A stretch of DNA of 38,813 bases from Bacteroidota bacterium (GTDB lineage Bacteria; Bacteroidota; Bacteroidia; Chitinophagales; Saprospiraceae): the NCBI GenBank assembly GCA_017858735.1, contig JAFMBH010000032.1, forward strand, positions 1 to 38,813, read 5' to 3'. Each line of letters starts with the position of its first letter. Position 1 is the stretch's first letter. Of the stretch, positions 25,947 through 33,538 are shown piece by piece. The notes below the pieces were generated by a model. It saw only the letters and a list, made by a program, of their open reading frames with translations, ran no database searches and was not told the DNA's origin. A program made the translations under genes and the position numbers.

Positions 25947-26399
25947 TTATTGAGGGAATTCCTCGCTGGTTGTTAATATTTCCCAGGTATGGTCTGCAAA
26001 AAGCTTTACTGTAGCTTGAAAGAAATAAGGCGGATTTGCGCCCCATTCTTCGGGAGCTATCATAGAAAGGACGTAAGCTCCATTCTTTTTTGCGTATAGA
26101 TGATAGACGAAACCAACGAGCGGATTGAAGGCCATTTCTGCTTCATAAATTTTCTCAGATATGAGGACTCTTTTCCTGATGTCGTCAGCTTGTTTAGCAA
26201 GAAGTTCAATTTGTTTTCTAAGTTGTCCCAGCTGGATATCCGTTTGTTGATACATAGAGGTAACGGCTCTGCCCTTAATTCTTCCTTTATCAATTGGCTT
26301 AATAACTACACCGCCAACAGAATGAGCATAAGGTAGCAGGTGTGGTTCCAATGCTACCTTATCTATATCTATAGGATTTATAAACTCTTCCTTTTCCAT
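25947..26399 (-). CDS. DUF2452 family protein
   Basis: The 150-residue cytosolic protein matches the DUF2452 pattern: NPIDIDKVALEPHLLPYAHS at the start, then GGVVIKPIDKGRIKGRA, a QxDIQLGQLRKQIELLxxQA helix, and a C-terminal PEEWG...FFQATVKLFADHTWEIL. The function of the family is unknown; it is widespread in Bacteroidota and also found in animals. It lies 52 bp downstream of the membrane coiled-coil gene on the same strand, and the two are probably one transcript. Length is typical. Confidence 0.85.
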   Translation of the reverse strand: MEKEEFINPIDIDKVALEPHLLPYAHSVGGVVIKPIDKGRIKGRAVTSMYQQTDIQLGQLRKQIELLAKQADDIRKRVLISEKIYEAEMAFNPLVGFVYHLYAKKNGAYVLSMIAPEEWGANPPYFFQATVKLFADHTWEILTTSEEFPQ

Positions 26400-26451
26400 T
26401 TTATTTTTTAACCAACAACAAAAGAGGGCTAAGTAAGTTTACCAAAGCTAA

Positions 26452-27441
26452 TTATTTCAGTGAAAAGCTTGATGAACCTGCCAGATAAGCTTTATTATAA
26501 ATTTCCACTTTATAAGTACCAGGTGAAAGGGAGGAGGCTAGTTCCCAGTTAAAACAAGCATTCTGCGTACCGTTAATGGTTTGAATTTCTTTTGTTTCGA
26601 AAGTATATTGGATTTCGTCGCCAGATTCAGGGTGATTAAAAACACTGATATTGGTATTAAGGGAAACGGTTTCACCGCGGGGAGAAATCACCCGGACTAT
26701 AAATTTTTCTCCATCACCTGAAGCCGAAGGATTTGGCAAAGGGAGGAAGCAAATTTCCAACAAATTGACATTATCGGCATTTTTCCTGCTAACATTCTTA
26801 CCGTTATCTTTTTTCTGCAGCGTTTTAACACTTATTTTATCTGCTTTAATCATGGACGCTTTATCCACTTTTTTTGCCAGACTACTTTTTTCTTTTTCCA
26901 ATTTTGATTTCTCCACCGTTAAATCTCTGGTCACAGAAGTAAGATAATCATTGGTCTGTTTAGATTCGTCCAATCTGCTATTCAAGGTTTGGTTAATAGA
27001 ATCCTGTCTATTTTTTTCCGCTAAAAGGGATTCTTTTTCCAGAGCCCAACGTTCTCTTTCTTCCTTAAAGAAGGCAATTTGTTCATTGAGTTTACTAATC
27101 TCGGCTTTTGCTTTGTCCAATGAACTGGATCTTTTCAGCAAGCCAACAATTCTATTTTTCTGGCCGGTCAATTCCAGTTTTTGGTTATCGATTAATTGAT
27201 TTAACGCTTCATTCTCCCCTCTTAGACTTTCCAGATCAGCTAACGCCTCTTCGTATTGTAATTCTAATTCCTCTTTGAGTTGGATAGTTTCGTCAAGCTC
27301 TGTTTTAACCTCTTGATTTTCTGTGGTTAATTCCTGTTTGTTATTAAACAGATAAATAATTATACCTATAAGGACGGCAATAATGACTGCGGCCAGGATG
27401 AGCAAATTTTTTGAACTCGACGAAGAAGGTTGGTTGTTCAT
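26452..27441 (-). CDS. Membrane-anchored coiled-coil protein with C-terminal beta domain
   Basis: Start at the ATG at 27441 (MNNQPSSSSS) is preferred over one three codons upstream at 27450, since the sequence just after it is the usual short polar leader. A single membrane helix at about residues 12-32 (LLILAAVIIAVLIGIIIYLF) anchors it in the inner membrane with the rest periplasmic. Residues about 35-205 are a long heptad-repeat coiled coil. Residues about 225-329 form a compact beta domain (LLEICFLPLPNP, FIVRVISPRGETVSL, CFNWELASSLSPGTYKVEI). The layout recalls periplasm-spanning structural proteins, but no known family is recognised. It precedes the DUF2452 gene by 52 bp in the same direction. 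Confidence 0.75.
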   Translation of the reverse strand: MNNQPSSSSSKNLLILAAVIIAVLIGIIIYLFNNKQELTTENQEVKTELDETIQLKEELELQYEEALADLESLRGENEALNQLIDNQKLELTGQKNRIVGLLKRSSSLDKAKAEISKLNEQIAFFKEERERWALEKESLLAEKNRQDSINQTLNSRLDESKQTNDYLTSVTRDLTVEKSKLEKEKSSLAKKVDKASMIKADKISVKTLQKKDNGKNVSRKNADNVNLLEICFLPLPNPSASGDGEKFIVRVISPRGETVSLNTNISVFNHPESGDEIQYTFETKEIQTINGTQNACFNWELASSLSPGTYKVEIYNKAYLAGSSSFSLK

Positions 27442-27519
27442 GGTTAACATTTTAAGTGAAAATAAAGTATCTTAGTGTGGAAAAATCAATTAAACAAAAT
27501 TGTAAAATACAACTCTTTT

Positions 27520-28269
27520 ATGTCTAAATCGTTCGAAGTAGGAAAAATATTGTTTTTTGACATCGAAACCGTGAGTTTAACTGCAAATTACGGAGAACTT
27601 CCCCCTGCTTTACAAGAATTATGGCAACGCAAAGCTAAATCTTTTTATCCAAATAATGAGGAAGAGCTGACGGCAGACCAGTTGCATGAAAGTTTTAAAA
27701 ACAAAGCAGCTATTTTTGCTGAATTTGGGAAAATCGTTTGCATTTCCATGGGCATTGCCTATTATGATAAAGAAGCAAGTCAATATAAAATACGATTAAA
27801 ATCATTCGCCCAGGCATCAGAAGAAGAATTGCTAAAATCATTTTGTGACCTTATAAACAAGCATTATTCCAACCCTTTGACCCACGCGCTGGGAGGACAC
27901 AATATCAAAGAATTTGACATCCCGTTTATCTGCCGCAGATTAATTATAAACCGCATGGTTCTGCCGGACATATTAAAGATTAGCGGAAAAAAACCCTGGG
28001 AACTGAATTACTTCATAGATACCATGGAAATGTGGAAATTTGGTGACTGGAAAAGCTATACCTCATTAAAACTACTGACTGCTATTTTTGATATTCCATC
28101 TCCAAAAGACGATATTGATGGTAGTCAGGTTGGGCAGGTTTATTGGGAGGAAAATGACTTGGAGAGAATTTCACGCTATTGCGAGAAAGATGTAATGGCC
28201 ACCATGCAGGTGTATGACAGAATTTCCGGAGATAATTTGTTTAATACAGACAATATCTTTACAGATTAA
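27520..28269 (+). CDS. Predicted 3'-5' exonuclease related to the PolB exonuclease domain
   Basis: The ATG at 27520 is chosen because the family motif starts shortly after it; an in-frame GTG lies at 27475. The 249-residue cytosolic protein carries the DEDDy exonuclease motifs: Asp14 and Glu16 in FFDIET, Asp133 in GGHNIKEFDIPF, and Tyr220/Asp224 in RYCEKD. It fits the DNA_pol_B_exo2 family, stand-alone exonucleases without a polymerase domain and presumed to act in DNA repair or nucleic-acid turnover using two metal ions. The stop codon overlaps the stop codon of the convergent gene at 28266, so the two genes end within the same 4 bp. Confidence 0.9.
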   Translation: MSKSFEVGKILFFDIETVSLTANYGELPPALQELWQRKAKSFYPNNEEELTADQLHESFKNKAAIFAEFGKIVCISMGIAYYDKEASQYKIRLKSFAQASEEELLKSFCDLINKHYSNPLTHALGGHNIKEFDIPFICRRLIINRMVLPDILKISGKKPWELNYFIDTMEMWKFGDWKSYTSLKLLTAIFDIPSPKDDIDGSQVGQVYWEENDLERISRYCEKDVMATMQVYDRISGDNLFNTDNIFTD

Positions 28270-29720
28270 GGAATATCAAAAGAATTACACTCTTCCTGCA
28301 GCCAAAATTTATTGATTATATTTTCTGTACTATTGATTTGCTCCATGAGTTGTTTTAGTTGAGAATTTGCCTTATTTGCCTCTAAATATTCTATCTGATG
28401 TTTTATCATCACCATTTTTTTTGTGAATCTAAGGAAATTGGTGTACCCCTTTTTTTGGTCTGTATTAATGTGCGTATTTCTCATGATATATATTCGGAAA
28501 GTATCCAGTAAAGAGAGCAGAGCATCAGTATCCCGCTTGGCATGATATGTTCTGATCATTAAAAAGGTTGTGTTTAAGTGATAGGTAATGTCTGTAAACT
28601 GCACCCGAATAAGTGCTGAAATCGCCTCATCAAACATTTTTTTATGGTAATACAGGTTACCAAGATTATAGAGGTAGGCATTATCTCTTCGATGTGCAGG
28701 TAAAAAATCTTTGAATTCCTGAATAAAATTTTCTGTCCAGGTAAATTCCTTTAAACTACAACCCAGCGTGGTTATATTTTTATAATCCCACTCATTGATG
28801 ATACCGTTATTGAGTAAGTCTCCACCTGCCAAGCCCTTTTGATAAAGTTCGAAAAGCTCTCGTTGATAGGCCTTATCCCCTTTATTTATTTTTGATATAC
28901 AATAATTATAGGAAAAACTGTATAAATCTTGCCTATCCTGAGGGGAGAGATTGAGATCGAGATTCCCAAGCATATCCTTCAATGCAAGGTAATATTGAGG
29001 ATTACTATCGTCTTGTAAACTTTTAAGAATAGTATAATATAGGGCAATCACTTTGTTTTGAACCAATACATCGGGATGATTTTCAATAAAAAGTAAGAGT
29101 TCTGTCAACAAGCCAAAATCATAATTGGCATTTACCAATATTTTATGCGCGGTGAGGTGACAAACATTGCGTAATTTTTCTTCCAGATAATAAGCATCAA
29201 GATAATGCAACATCCGTTGCATGGTATCTGACTTGGACCTATCGACAAATTGACCTCCATAGTAACCCATTAGATAATTCAACCGATACTTAGCGAACGT
29301 AAGTTCTGTTTTTTGCACTACATCGCTTTCAAATTTTTTTTCAAGTTGCTTGGCTCTATTGGTTAACAGTTCGAACTGATTTCTTTTATAGGCCCATTCC
29401 ATGGCGAATATTTCTTCTACATGTTCTTTAGATTCGTACTGTTGCACAGCTAAAAAACGGAGCAGTAATTTTTTTAACCCAGACATCAGGTTATGAATTT
29501 TCTGTTCGTCGTAGGAATCTTTAGGAAATAGCTTTTTGAAAATTTTTTCTTTTTCCAGCAACTCCATTTTGCCGTTCTGCAATTGTTTGAGAATAATATC
29601 GAGAAATTCTGTCGTTTTTTTGTGCAAATTATAGTAGGGAGAAGAGACGAACAAGCTGAATTGCTCTCTTTCCCTGGTATTAAGTTCAACGATTGTTTTA
29701 ATTAACCGACTTTGTTCCAA
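28266..29720 (-). CDS. Helical-repeat (TPR-like) protein of unknown function
   Basis: The 484-residue cytosolic protein is almost wholly alpha-helical, beginning MEQSRLIKTIVELNTRERE with an SPYYN motif near residue 29. Degenerate TPR-like helices run through the C-terminal half (for example NAYLYNLGNLYYHKKMFDEA). I recall similar proteins as lineage-specific conserved hypotheticals in Saprospiraceae-like genomes, but no function is known. It has no signal peptide or transmembrane segment. A TATATTTG box on the minus strand at 29765-29772 would start its transcript with a short leader of about 37 nt. Its 3' end overlaps the exonuclease stop tail to tail. Confidence 0.75.
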   Translation of the reverse strand: MEQSRLIKTIVELNTREREQFSLFVSSPYYNLHKKTTEFLDIILKQLQNGKMELLEKEKIFKKLFPKDSYDEQKIHNLMSGLKKLLLRFLAVQQYESKEHVEEIFAMEWAYKRNQFELLTNRAKQLEKKFESDVVQKTELTFAKYRLNYLMGYYGGQFVDRSKSDTMQRMLHYLDAYYLEEKLRNVCHLTAHKILVNANYDFGLLTELLLFIENHPDVLVQNKVIALYYTILKSLQDDSNPQYYLALKDMLGNLDLNLSPQDRQDLYSFSYNYCISKINKGDKAYQRELFELYQKGLAGGDLLNNGIINEWDYKNITTLGCSLKEFTWTENFIQEFKDFLPAHRRDNAYLYNLGNLYYHKKMFDEAISALIRVQFTDITYHLNTTFLMIRTYHAKRDTDALLSLLDTFRIYIMRNTHINTDQKKGYTNFLRFTKKMVMIKHQIEYLEANKANSQLKQLMEQINSTENIINKFWLQEECNSFDIP

Positions 29721-29764
29721 AAGATTTAAAAAATTTATAATGAACTAAATAGATAATTATTTTA

Positions 29765-29772
29765 CAAATATA
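29765..29772 (-). promoter_or_regulatory. Promoter -7 box of the helical-repeat protein gene
   Basis: TATATTTG on the minus strand is an exact TAnnTTTG match 45 bp from the start codon at 29720. No good TTG is seen at the -33 position. Confidence 0.45.
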
Positions 29773-29899
29773 TAAATACTAAGCATATAACTTTTGCTAT
29801 GGAATGAATAATTGCATAAGAAATCAACAAAAAAATATAAATTATAAAGAAAACGTTTTAGATTTGCCTTATAAAAACTTGTAAAGAACCTCATGAACA

Positions 29900-30076
29900 T
29901 ATAAAGTTATTTTTCAGACGAACATTTTTAGCCTATCAACACAACACCTGTCGGGGTTTCTTAAGAGAAAATTAGGTCCCTAAACTGGGTTTTTAAAGGC
30001 TGTTTTGTTCTACACTTAACAGAGTATAATCTCCCATCAGGAGCAGTTCCGGTTTCGGCAGCTGCTCTTTTTTTTT
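29900..30076 (+). ncRNA. Candidate structured small RNA with intrinsic terminator
   Basis: The stretch lies between divergent genes and contains nested complementarity: AACA...AGCCT pairs with AGGCT...TGTT around an inner part with hairpins TTTCT-TAAG-AGAAA and TTAGG-TC-CCTAA. It ends in the terminator stem GAGCAG...CTGCTC followed by nine Ts. The lepB promoter lies downstream of the terminator, so this is not a lepB leader. No ORF of note is present. Class unknown; a Bacteroidota 6S-type RNA is one possibility I cannot test. The 5' end is a guess. Confidence 0.4.
30041..30076 (+). terminator. Intrinsic terminator ahead of lepB
   Basis: The arms GAGCAG (30041-30046) and CTGCTC (30062-30067) enclose an inner CCG/CGG pairing and are followed by nine Ts. 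No coding gene on the plus strand precedes it within this region, which implies a separate transcript. Confidence 0.75.
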
Positions 30077-30113
30077 AAAATGTCAATCTTAGCATATCCC
30101 TCCACGAATATAT

Positions 30114-30144
30114 TTGTCCAATCAATATAGTATTTGTATATTTG
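30114..30144 (+). promoter_or_regulatory. Promoter of lepB
   Basis: TTG at 30114-30116 and TATATTTG at 30137-30144 (exact TAnnTTTG) are separated by 20 bp, the expected Bacteroidota spacing. Transcription would begin near 30150. This rules out the in-frame TTG at 30142 as the start and favours the ATG at 30166. Confidence 0.7.
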
Positions 30145-30165
30145 GCGTTTAAAAAAATTAAGCTA

Positions 30166-31770
30166 ATGGGTCTTTCCGAATTTTTACTGTTATATTATAT
30201 TTTGCTAATGATTTCCCTGGCAGCCGTATTTAAAAAAGCGGGTGTAGGTGTATGGAAAGCATTTGTACCTGTGTATCAATTTATGGTTTGTGGAGAATTA
30301 GTTGGCAGAAAACCCAGCTACGGTTTACTAATACTCATACCGATTGTAAATATTTTCATCTTTGCCGCCTTAATGATAGATTTGGTGAGATCATTTAAAG
30401 TTTATGAATTTTGGCATCATGTTCTGGTCGTAGTGTTTGCGCCCATTTATTTAATTTACCTGAGTTTTAGGAAAGATTTGAGCTATCAGGGGCCTGTTTT
30501 AGCTTACGAAAAATCAATTGTAGACGCTATTGAGGCTGCAAGAATAGCAAATGATACCAAGCAATACAATAAATTAGTTGCACAAAATCCGTTCAAAAAA
30601 TCTCCGGTAAGAGAATGGGCTGAGGCGATTATTTTTGCTGTATTCGCCGCCACCTTTATACGTATGTTTCTAATTGAGGCATTTGTTATCCCAACCTCCT
30701 CCATGGAAGGCTCCTTGGTCGTTGGAGATTTTTTGTTTGTAAGTAAAGGTCACTATGGTATTAGAATGCCTCAGACCATTGCTATGCTACCTCTTTTACA
30801 TAATAGAATACCCGTAATTGGCGGTGAGTCATATATTAAAAAACCGCAATTAAAGTATCAAAGATTACCCGCATTAGAAACCATAGATCGCAATGACCCA
30901 GTCGTTTTTAATTATCCGGAAGGAGACAGTGTTTATGTATTTCCTGAAAGAACCTGGAGTATTTACGACTTGCGACGGGGATCTATTCCCCCAATGTTCT
31001 CAGGTGCCATTCAATCTGGATTGAATTCTTTGGTTACCAGACCTCTAGATAAAATGGATCATTACATTAAACGCTGTATTGGTTTACCTGGTGATTCGTT
31101 GCAAATTAGATCTCAGCAAGTTTATATCAATGGAAAAAAGGGTAAAAATCCTGAAAATGTTCAGTTCATGTATTCGGTTTTATCCCCTAATGCAGCTATA
31201 AATACAAGAGATTTTACCAAATGGGCTATTAGCACAGAAGATAGAATGCAACAATCACCCAATGCCTTTTATCTAGTGTTGAATAACGGTCAAAAAGCGA
31301 AAATAAAAGCCATGGATCCATCCATCAAAATTGAAAAAGTGGATGTAGGAAAATTATACGGTGAAAGTGGACGATTGTTTCCAAATGATGCGCTTCATTT
31401 TGGCAATTGGACCAGAGATGATTTTGGACCCATTTATATACCAAAGGCAGGTGCTAAGGTAGCTCTGAATGAGGAAAGCATAGCGCTTTATCAACGTATC
31501 ATTCAAGTTTACGAAGGACACGAACTCCGTATTGATGGCAATAAATTTTATGTTGACGGAAAATTAAGTTCTCATTATACCATAGAACAAAATTATTATT
31601 GGATGATGGGTGATAACAGACATAATTCTGAGGATAGCCGATTCTGGGGATTCGTTCCTGAAACGCATGTTGTTGGAAAACCTTTATTTATCTGGATGTC
31701 CTTTTTGGAGGGAAGCCCATCTAAAGGAATTGTCTGGAATAGAATATTTACCCGTGCGGACACAAAATAG
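30166..31770 (+). CDS. lepB: Signal peptidase I (S26 family), long Bacteroidota form
   Basis: LepB removes signal peptides from exported proteins at the outer face of the inner membrane. With the ATG at 30166 the protein has 534 residues, about twice the usual length. Three N-terminal hydrophobic segments (about 1-20, 50-75 and 80-102) form a DUF5684-like extension, followed by the classical membrane helix (about 150-172). The catalytic Ser179 lies in PTSSMEG and the Lys302 general base in YIKRCIGLPGD. The closing box MMGDNRHNSEDSRFWGFVP is complete. The Ser-Lys distance of 123 residues shows a large insertion between the catalytic boxes. A good promoter lies just upstream, and the repeat island follows immediately after the stop codon. 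Confidence 0.95.
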   Translation: MGLSEFLLLYYILLMISLAAVFKKAGVGVWKAFVPVYQFMVCGELVGRKPSYGLLILIPIVNIFIFAALMIDLVRSFKVYEFWHHVLVVVFAPIYLIYLSFRKDLSYQGPVLAYEKSIVDAIEAARIANDTKQYNKLVAQNPFKKSPVREWAEAIIFAVFAATFIRMFLIEAFVIPTSSMEGSLVVGDFLFVSKGHYGIRMPQTIAMLPLLHNRIPVIGGESYIKKPQLKYQRLPALETIDRNDPVVFNYPEGDSVYVFPERTWSIYDLRRGSIPPMFSGAIQSGLNSLVTRPLDKMDHYIKRCIGLPGDSLQIRSQQVYINGKKGKNPENVQFMYSVLSPNAAINTRDFTKWAISTEDRMQQSPNAFYLVLNNGQKAKIKAMDPSIKIEKVDVGKLYGESGRLFPNDALHFGNWTRDDFGPIYIPKAGAKVALNEESIALYQRIIQVYEGHELRIDGNKFYVDGKLSSHYTIEQNYYWMMGDNRHNSEDSRFWGFVPETHVVGKPLFIWMSFLEGSPSKGIVWNRIFTRADTK

Positions 31771-31774
31771 ATGA

Positions 31775-31840
31775 TATAGACATGTGACCCCTCCGGGGTC
31801 AGGATATTTTGAATCGACCCTGAAGGGGTCGCATGTTTAT
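31775..31840 (+). repeat. 66-bp REP-like paired-hairpin element, copy 1
   Basis: Identical over 66 bp to 31981-32046. It begins TATAGACATGTGACCCC and ends GGGGTCGCATGTTTAT, and these ends are imperfectly complementary, so the whole unit can fold as one structure. A half-unit on the opposite strand occurs at 35516-35546. Confidence 0.85.
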
Positions 31841-31848
31841 AGATTTTA

Positions 31849-31980
31849 TGCCGCCAAGGGCGTAATGGTATGTGGGAATTTGTGCCGCCACGGGCATAAT
31901 GGTATATGTGGGGATTTTTGTGCCGCCAGGGGCATAATGGGTATATGTGGGGAATTTGTGCCGCCAGGGGCATAATGGGC
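31849..31980 (+). repeat. Tandem array of 34-38-bp units, about 3.6 copies
   Basis: Units start with TGCCGCCA at 31849, 31883, 31921 and 31959 and have lengths of 34, 38 and 38 bp, then a 22-bp partial unit. The shared pattern is TGCCGCCAxGGGCATAATGG followed by TATATGTGGGGAATTTG. There are no variable spacers, so this is not a CRISPR array. Confidence 0.85.
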
Positions 31981-32046
31981 TATAGACATGTGACCCCTCC
32001 GGGGTCAGGATATTTTGAATCGACCCTGAAGGGGTCGCATGTTTAT
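31981..32046 (+). repeat. 66-bp REP-like paired-hairpin element, copy 2
   Basis: An exact copy of 31775-31840 in the same orientation. Its last base is shared with the stop codon of the Nudix gene (32046-32048, minus strand). The hairpins may also serve as a bidirectional transcription end for lepB and the Nudix gene. Confidence 0.85.
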
Positions 32047-32480
32047 TAGAGGAGAATATTTTTTTCGTTAGTAAAAAGCACGCCCTCTTTGTAATCCTTT
32101 AAAACTCTTTTGATAGTTCCCGTCAAATTTTTTGGTAATTTATGAAGATCGTGCCATTCTGCGGCTTTAAACTTTTGGGGTTCATTTCGCTGAAGCTCTC
32201 CCTCCCATCGAAAAGCTTTGAAATACAAAACCAGGCGTTGACTTTTTATGCTTGTTTTTTGCAGAACGTGCACTAATCTTAAATCATTTTCCAAGATAGT
32301 TATACCCGCTTCCTCCTTACATTCTCTCACTAAAGCTTCCTTACTGGTTTCACCCAACTCTACATTACCTCCGACCAGGGTATAATTACCCCCATTCAAT
32401 TTGGTTTGTTTAAGCAACAAGATTTTTCCTTGATTAAAAAGAATTAATCTTACTTTTAATGACGATTTAAGTGAATTCAT
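32046..32480 (-). CDS. Nudix hydrolase
   Basis: The 144-residue cytosolic protein has a complete Nudix box at residues 38-60 (Gx5Ex7REUxEExGU, with Arg52-Glu53 and Glu56-Glu57 as the metal-binding core). Nudix enzymes hydrolyse nucleoside diphosphates linked to another group. Specificity cannot be read from the sequence; a clean-up role for damaged or excess nucleotides is plausible. A TACCTTTG box on the minus strand at 32502-32509 gives a leader of about 15 nt. Its stop codon touches the second 66-bp repeat. Confidence 0.9.
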   Translation of the reverse strand: MNSLKSSLKVRLILFNQGKILLLKQTKLNGGNYTLVGGNVELGETSKEALVRECKEEAGITILENDLRLVHVLQKTSIKSQRLVLYFKAFRWEGELQRNEPQKFKAAEWHDLHKLPKNLTGTIKRVLKDYKEGVLFTNEKNILL

Positions 32481-32501
32481 TGGGACTTTTTAAAGGATGC
32501 A

Positions 32502-32509
32502 CAAAGGTA
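32502..32509 (-). promoter_or_regulatory. Promoter -7 box of the Nudix gene
   Basis: TACCTTTG on the minus strand is an exact TAnnTTTG match 22 bp from the start codon. The -33 region is not clear. Confidence 0.4.
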
Positions 32510-32591
32510 AAACTAAAACCGTTTTAAAACAGATGTTATGAATATTTTAAGGAAACTTATTTTCAACAGAATGAGAGATAAAAAAAATCTC

Positions 32592-33419
32592 ATGAAAACC
32601 TTCCATATTATCATTTATTTTTTGTGCTTTTCCTTCATTGTGCAACGTTTATCTGGACAGAGAGATACTGTTATCGTCTATAAAAAGATCGATACGACGG
32701 AATTAAAGGTATGGATACATTATCCTGAAAAAGTTAAAAAAAGACATTCGGCCATTATTTTTTTTCATGGAGGGGGCTGGAATAGTGGAACTGCGGAACA
32801 ATTTTCACCCCAATCGGAATATCTGGCCAGCCAGGGCATGGTGGCGATCAGAGCTTCATATCGATTAAAAAATGTGCATGGCACAACGCCTAAAGAAGCT
32901 TTGGAAGATGCTAAATCTGCTATTCGGTTTTTAAGACTCAATGCAAGAGAATTACATATTATACCTAACAAAATTGCAGCTGGTGGCGGATCTGCCGGCG
33001 GGCATTTGGCTGCGGCCGCTTTCACCTCCCTGCATATTAACGATCCAAAGGATGCCATTGATGTAAGTGCTAAACCAAATTGCCTGGTATTGTTTAATCC
33101 GGTGATTGATAACGGCCCGGAAGGCTATGGTTATGAAAGAATAAAAGCATGGTTTCCCGATATTTCACCTATGCACGGTATCACTAAAAAAATTCCACCG
33201 ACCGTCCTTTTTTTGGGTACCAAAGATGCCTTGATACCAGTTTCTACAGGAGAGATTTTTCGGGATAAAATAAAAAAAGCTGGAGGACAATGTACTTTAT
33301 TTTTATACGAGGGAGCTGGTCATGGATTCTTCGGATGGAAAGATGGTAAAAATCCGTACTATGATGAAACCTTAAAACAAACCGAAATTTTTCTTCGTCA
33401 GCATAAGTATTTAAAATGA
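32592..33419 (+). CDS. Secreted alpha/beta-hydrolase (esterase/lipase, HSL/BD-FAE-like)
   Basis: The ATG at 32592 (MKTFHIIIYFLCFSF) gives a clean signal peptide; an in-frame ATG at 32538 would add 18 residues. The mature enzyme has the oxyanion motif HGGGW (59-63), the nucleophile Ser134 in GGGSAGGH, an acid candidate Asp in FLGTKDALIP, and the catalytic His in GAGHGFFGW. It belongs with carboxylesterases of the hormone-sensitive-lipase/BD-FAE kind that hydrolyse short-chain or acetyl esters, often on polysaccharides or xenobiotics. It is probably periplasmic. The length of 275 residues is normal. It is divergent from the Nudix gene. Confidence 0.88.
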   Translation: MKTFHIIIYFLCFSFIVQRLSGQRDTVIVYKKIDTTELKVWIHYPEKVKKRHSAIIFFHGGGWNSGTAEQFSPQSEYLASQGMVAIRASYRLKNVHGTTPKEALEDAKSAIRFLRLNARELHIIPNKIAAGGGSAGGHLAAAAFTSLHINDPKDAIDVSAKPNCLVLFNPVIDNGPEGYGYERIKAWFPDISPMHGITKKIPPTVLFLGTKDALIPVSTGEIFRDKIKKAGGQCTLFLYEGAGHGFFGWKDGKNPYYDETLKQTEIFLRQHKYLK

Positions 33420-33458
33420 TTTAACCTTACTAAAACACTAAAATGTATTTATTTACCG

Positions 33459-33466
33459 TATATTTG
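33459..33466 (+). promoter_or_regulatory. Promoter -7 box of the PLP-enzyme gene
   Basis: TATATTTG, an exact TAnnTTTG match, lies 73 bp ahead of the start codon at 33539. No TTG is found at the -33 position. Confidence 0.45.
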
Positions 33467-33538
33467 TAGGACTAAAGTACCTTGAATGAACATACCACTA
33501 AAAATGTTAACAGTTTAATTAATTGGAATAGATAGGTT

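Larger units (their letters stand above)
29721..30141. other. Intergenic region, 421 bp, with a candidate small RNA and two promoters
   Basis: From left to right it holds the minus-strand promoter of the helical-repeat gene (29765-29772), a structured stretch ending in a plus-strand intrinsic terminator (about 29900-30076), and the lepB promoter (30114-30144). Confidence 0.6.
31771..32045. repeat. Intergenic repeat island: two 66-bp direct repeats around a short tandem array
   Basis: The island fills the whole gap between lepB and the convergent Nudix gene. Two exact 66-bp copies (31775-31840 and 31981-32046) bracket a tandem array (31849-31980). Each 66-bp unit contains two hairpins, GACCCC-TCC-GGGGTC and GACCC-TGAAG-GGGTC, and is itself an imperfect inverted repeat, like paired REP elements. 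The right copy ends on the first base of the Nudix stop codon. Confidence 0.85.

Noticed and set aside
27475-27519. GTG start for the exonuclease gene
   Set aside because: The 15 added residues do not resemble the family, and the ATG at 27520 places the first catalytic motif at the usual distance from the N-terminus.
30142-30165. TTG start for lepB
   Set aside because: The TTG is part of the TATATTTG promoter box, so it would lie upstream of the transcription start; the ATG at 30166 fits.
31596-31973. A 125-codon minus-strand frame across the end of lepB and the repeat island (PHIYPLCPWRHK-type peptide)
   Set aside because: It is a translation of the repeat units plus antisense lepB, with no promoter or conserved domain.
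31849-31980. Possible CRISPR array
   Set aside because: Units are contiguous 34-38-bp tandem copies without unique spacers, and no cas genes are nearby.
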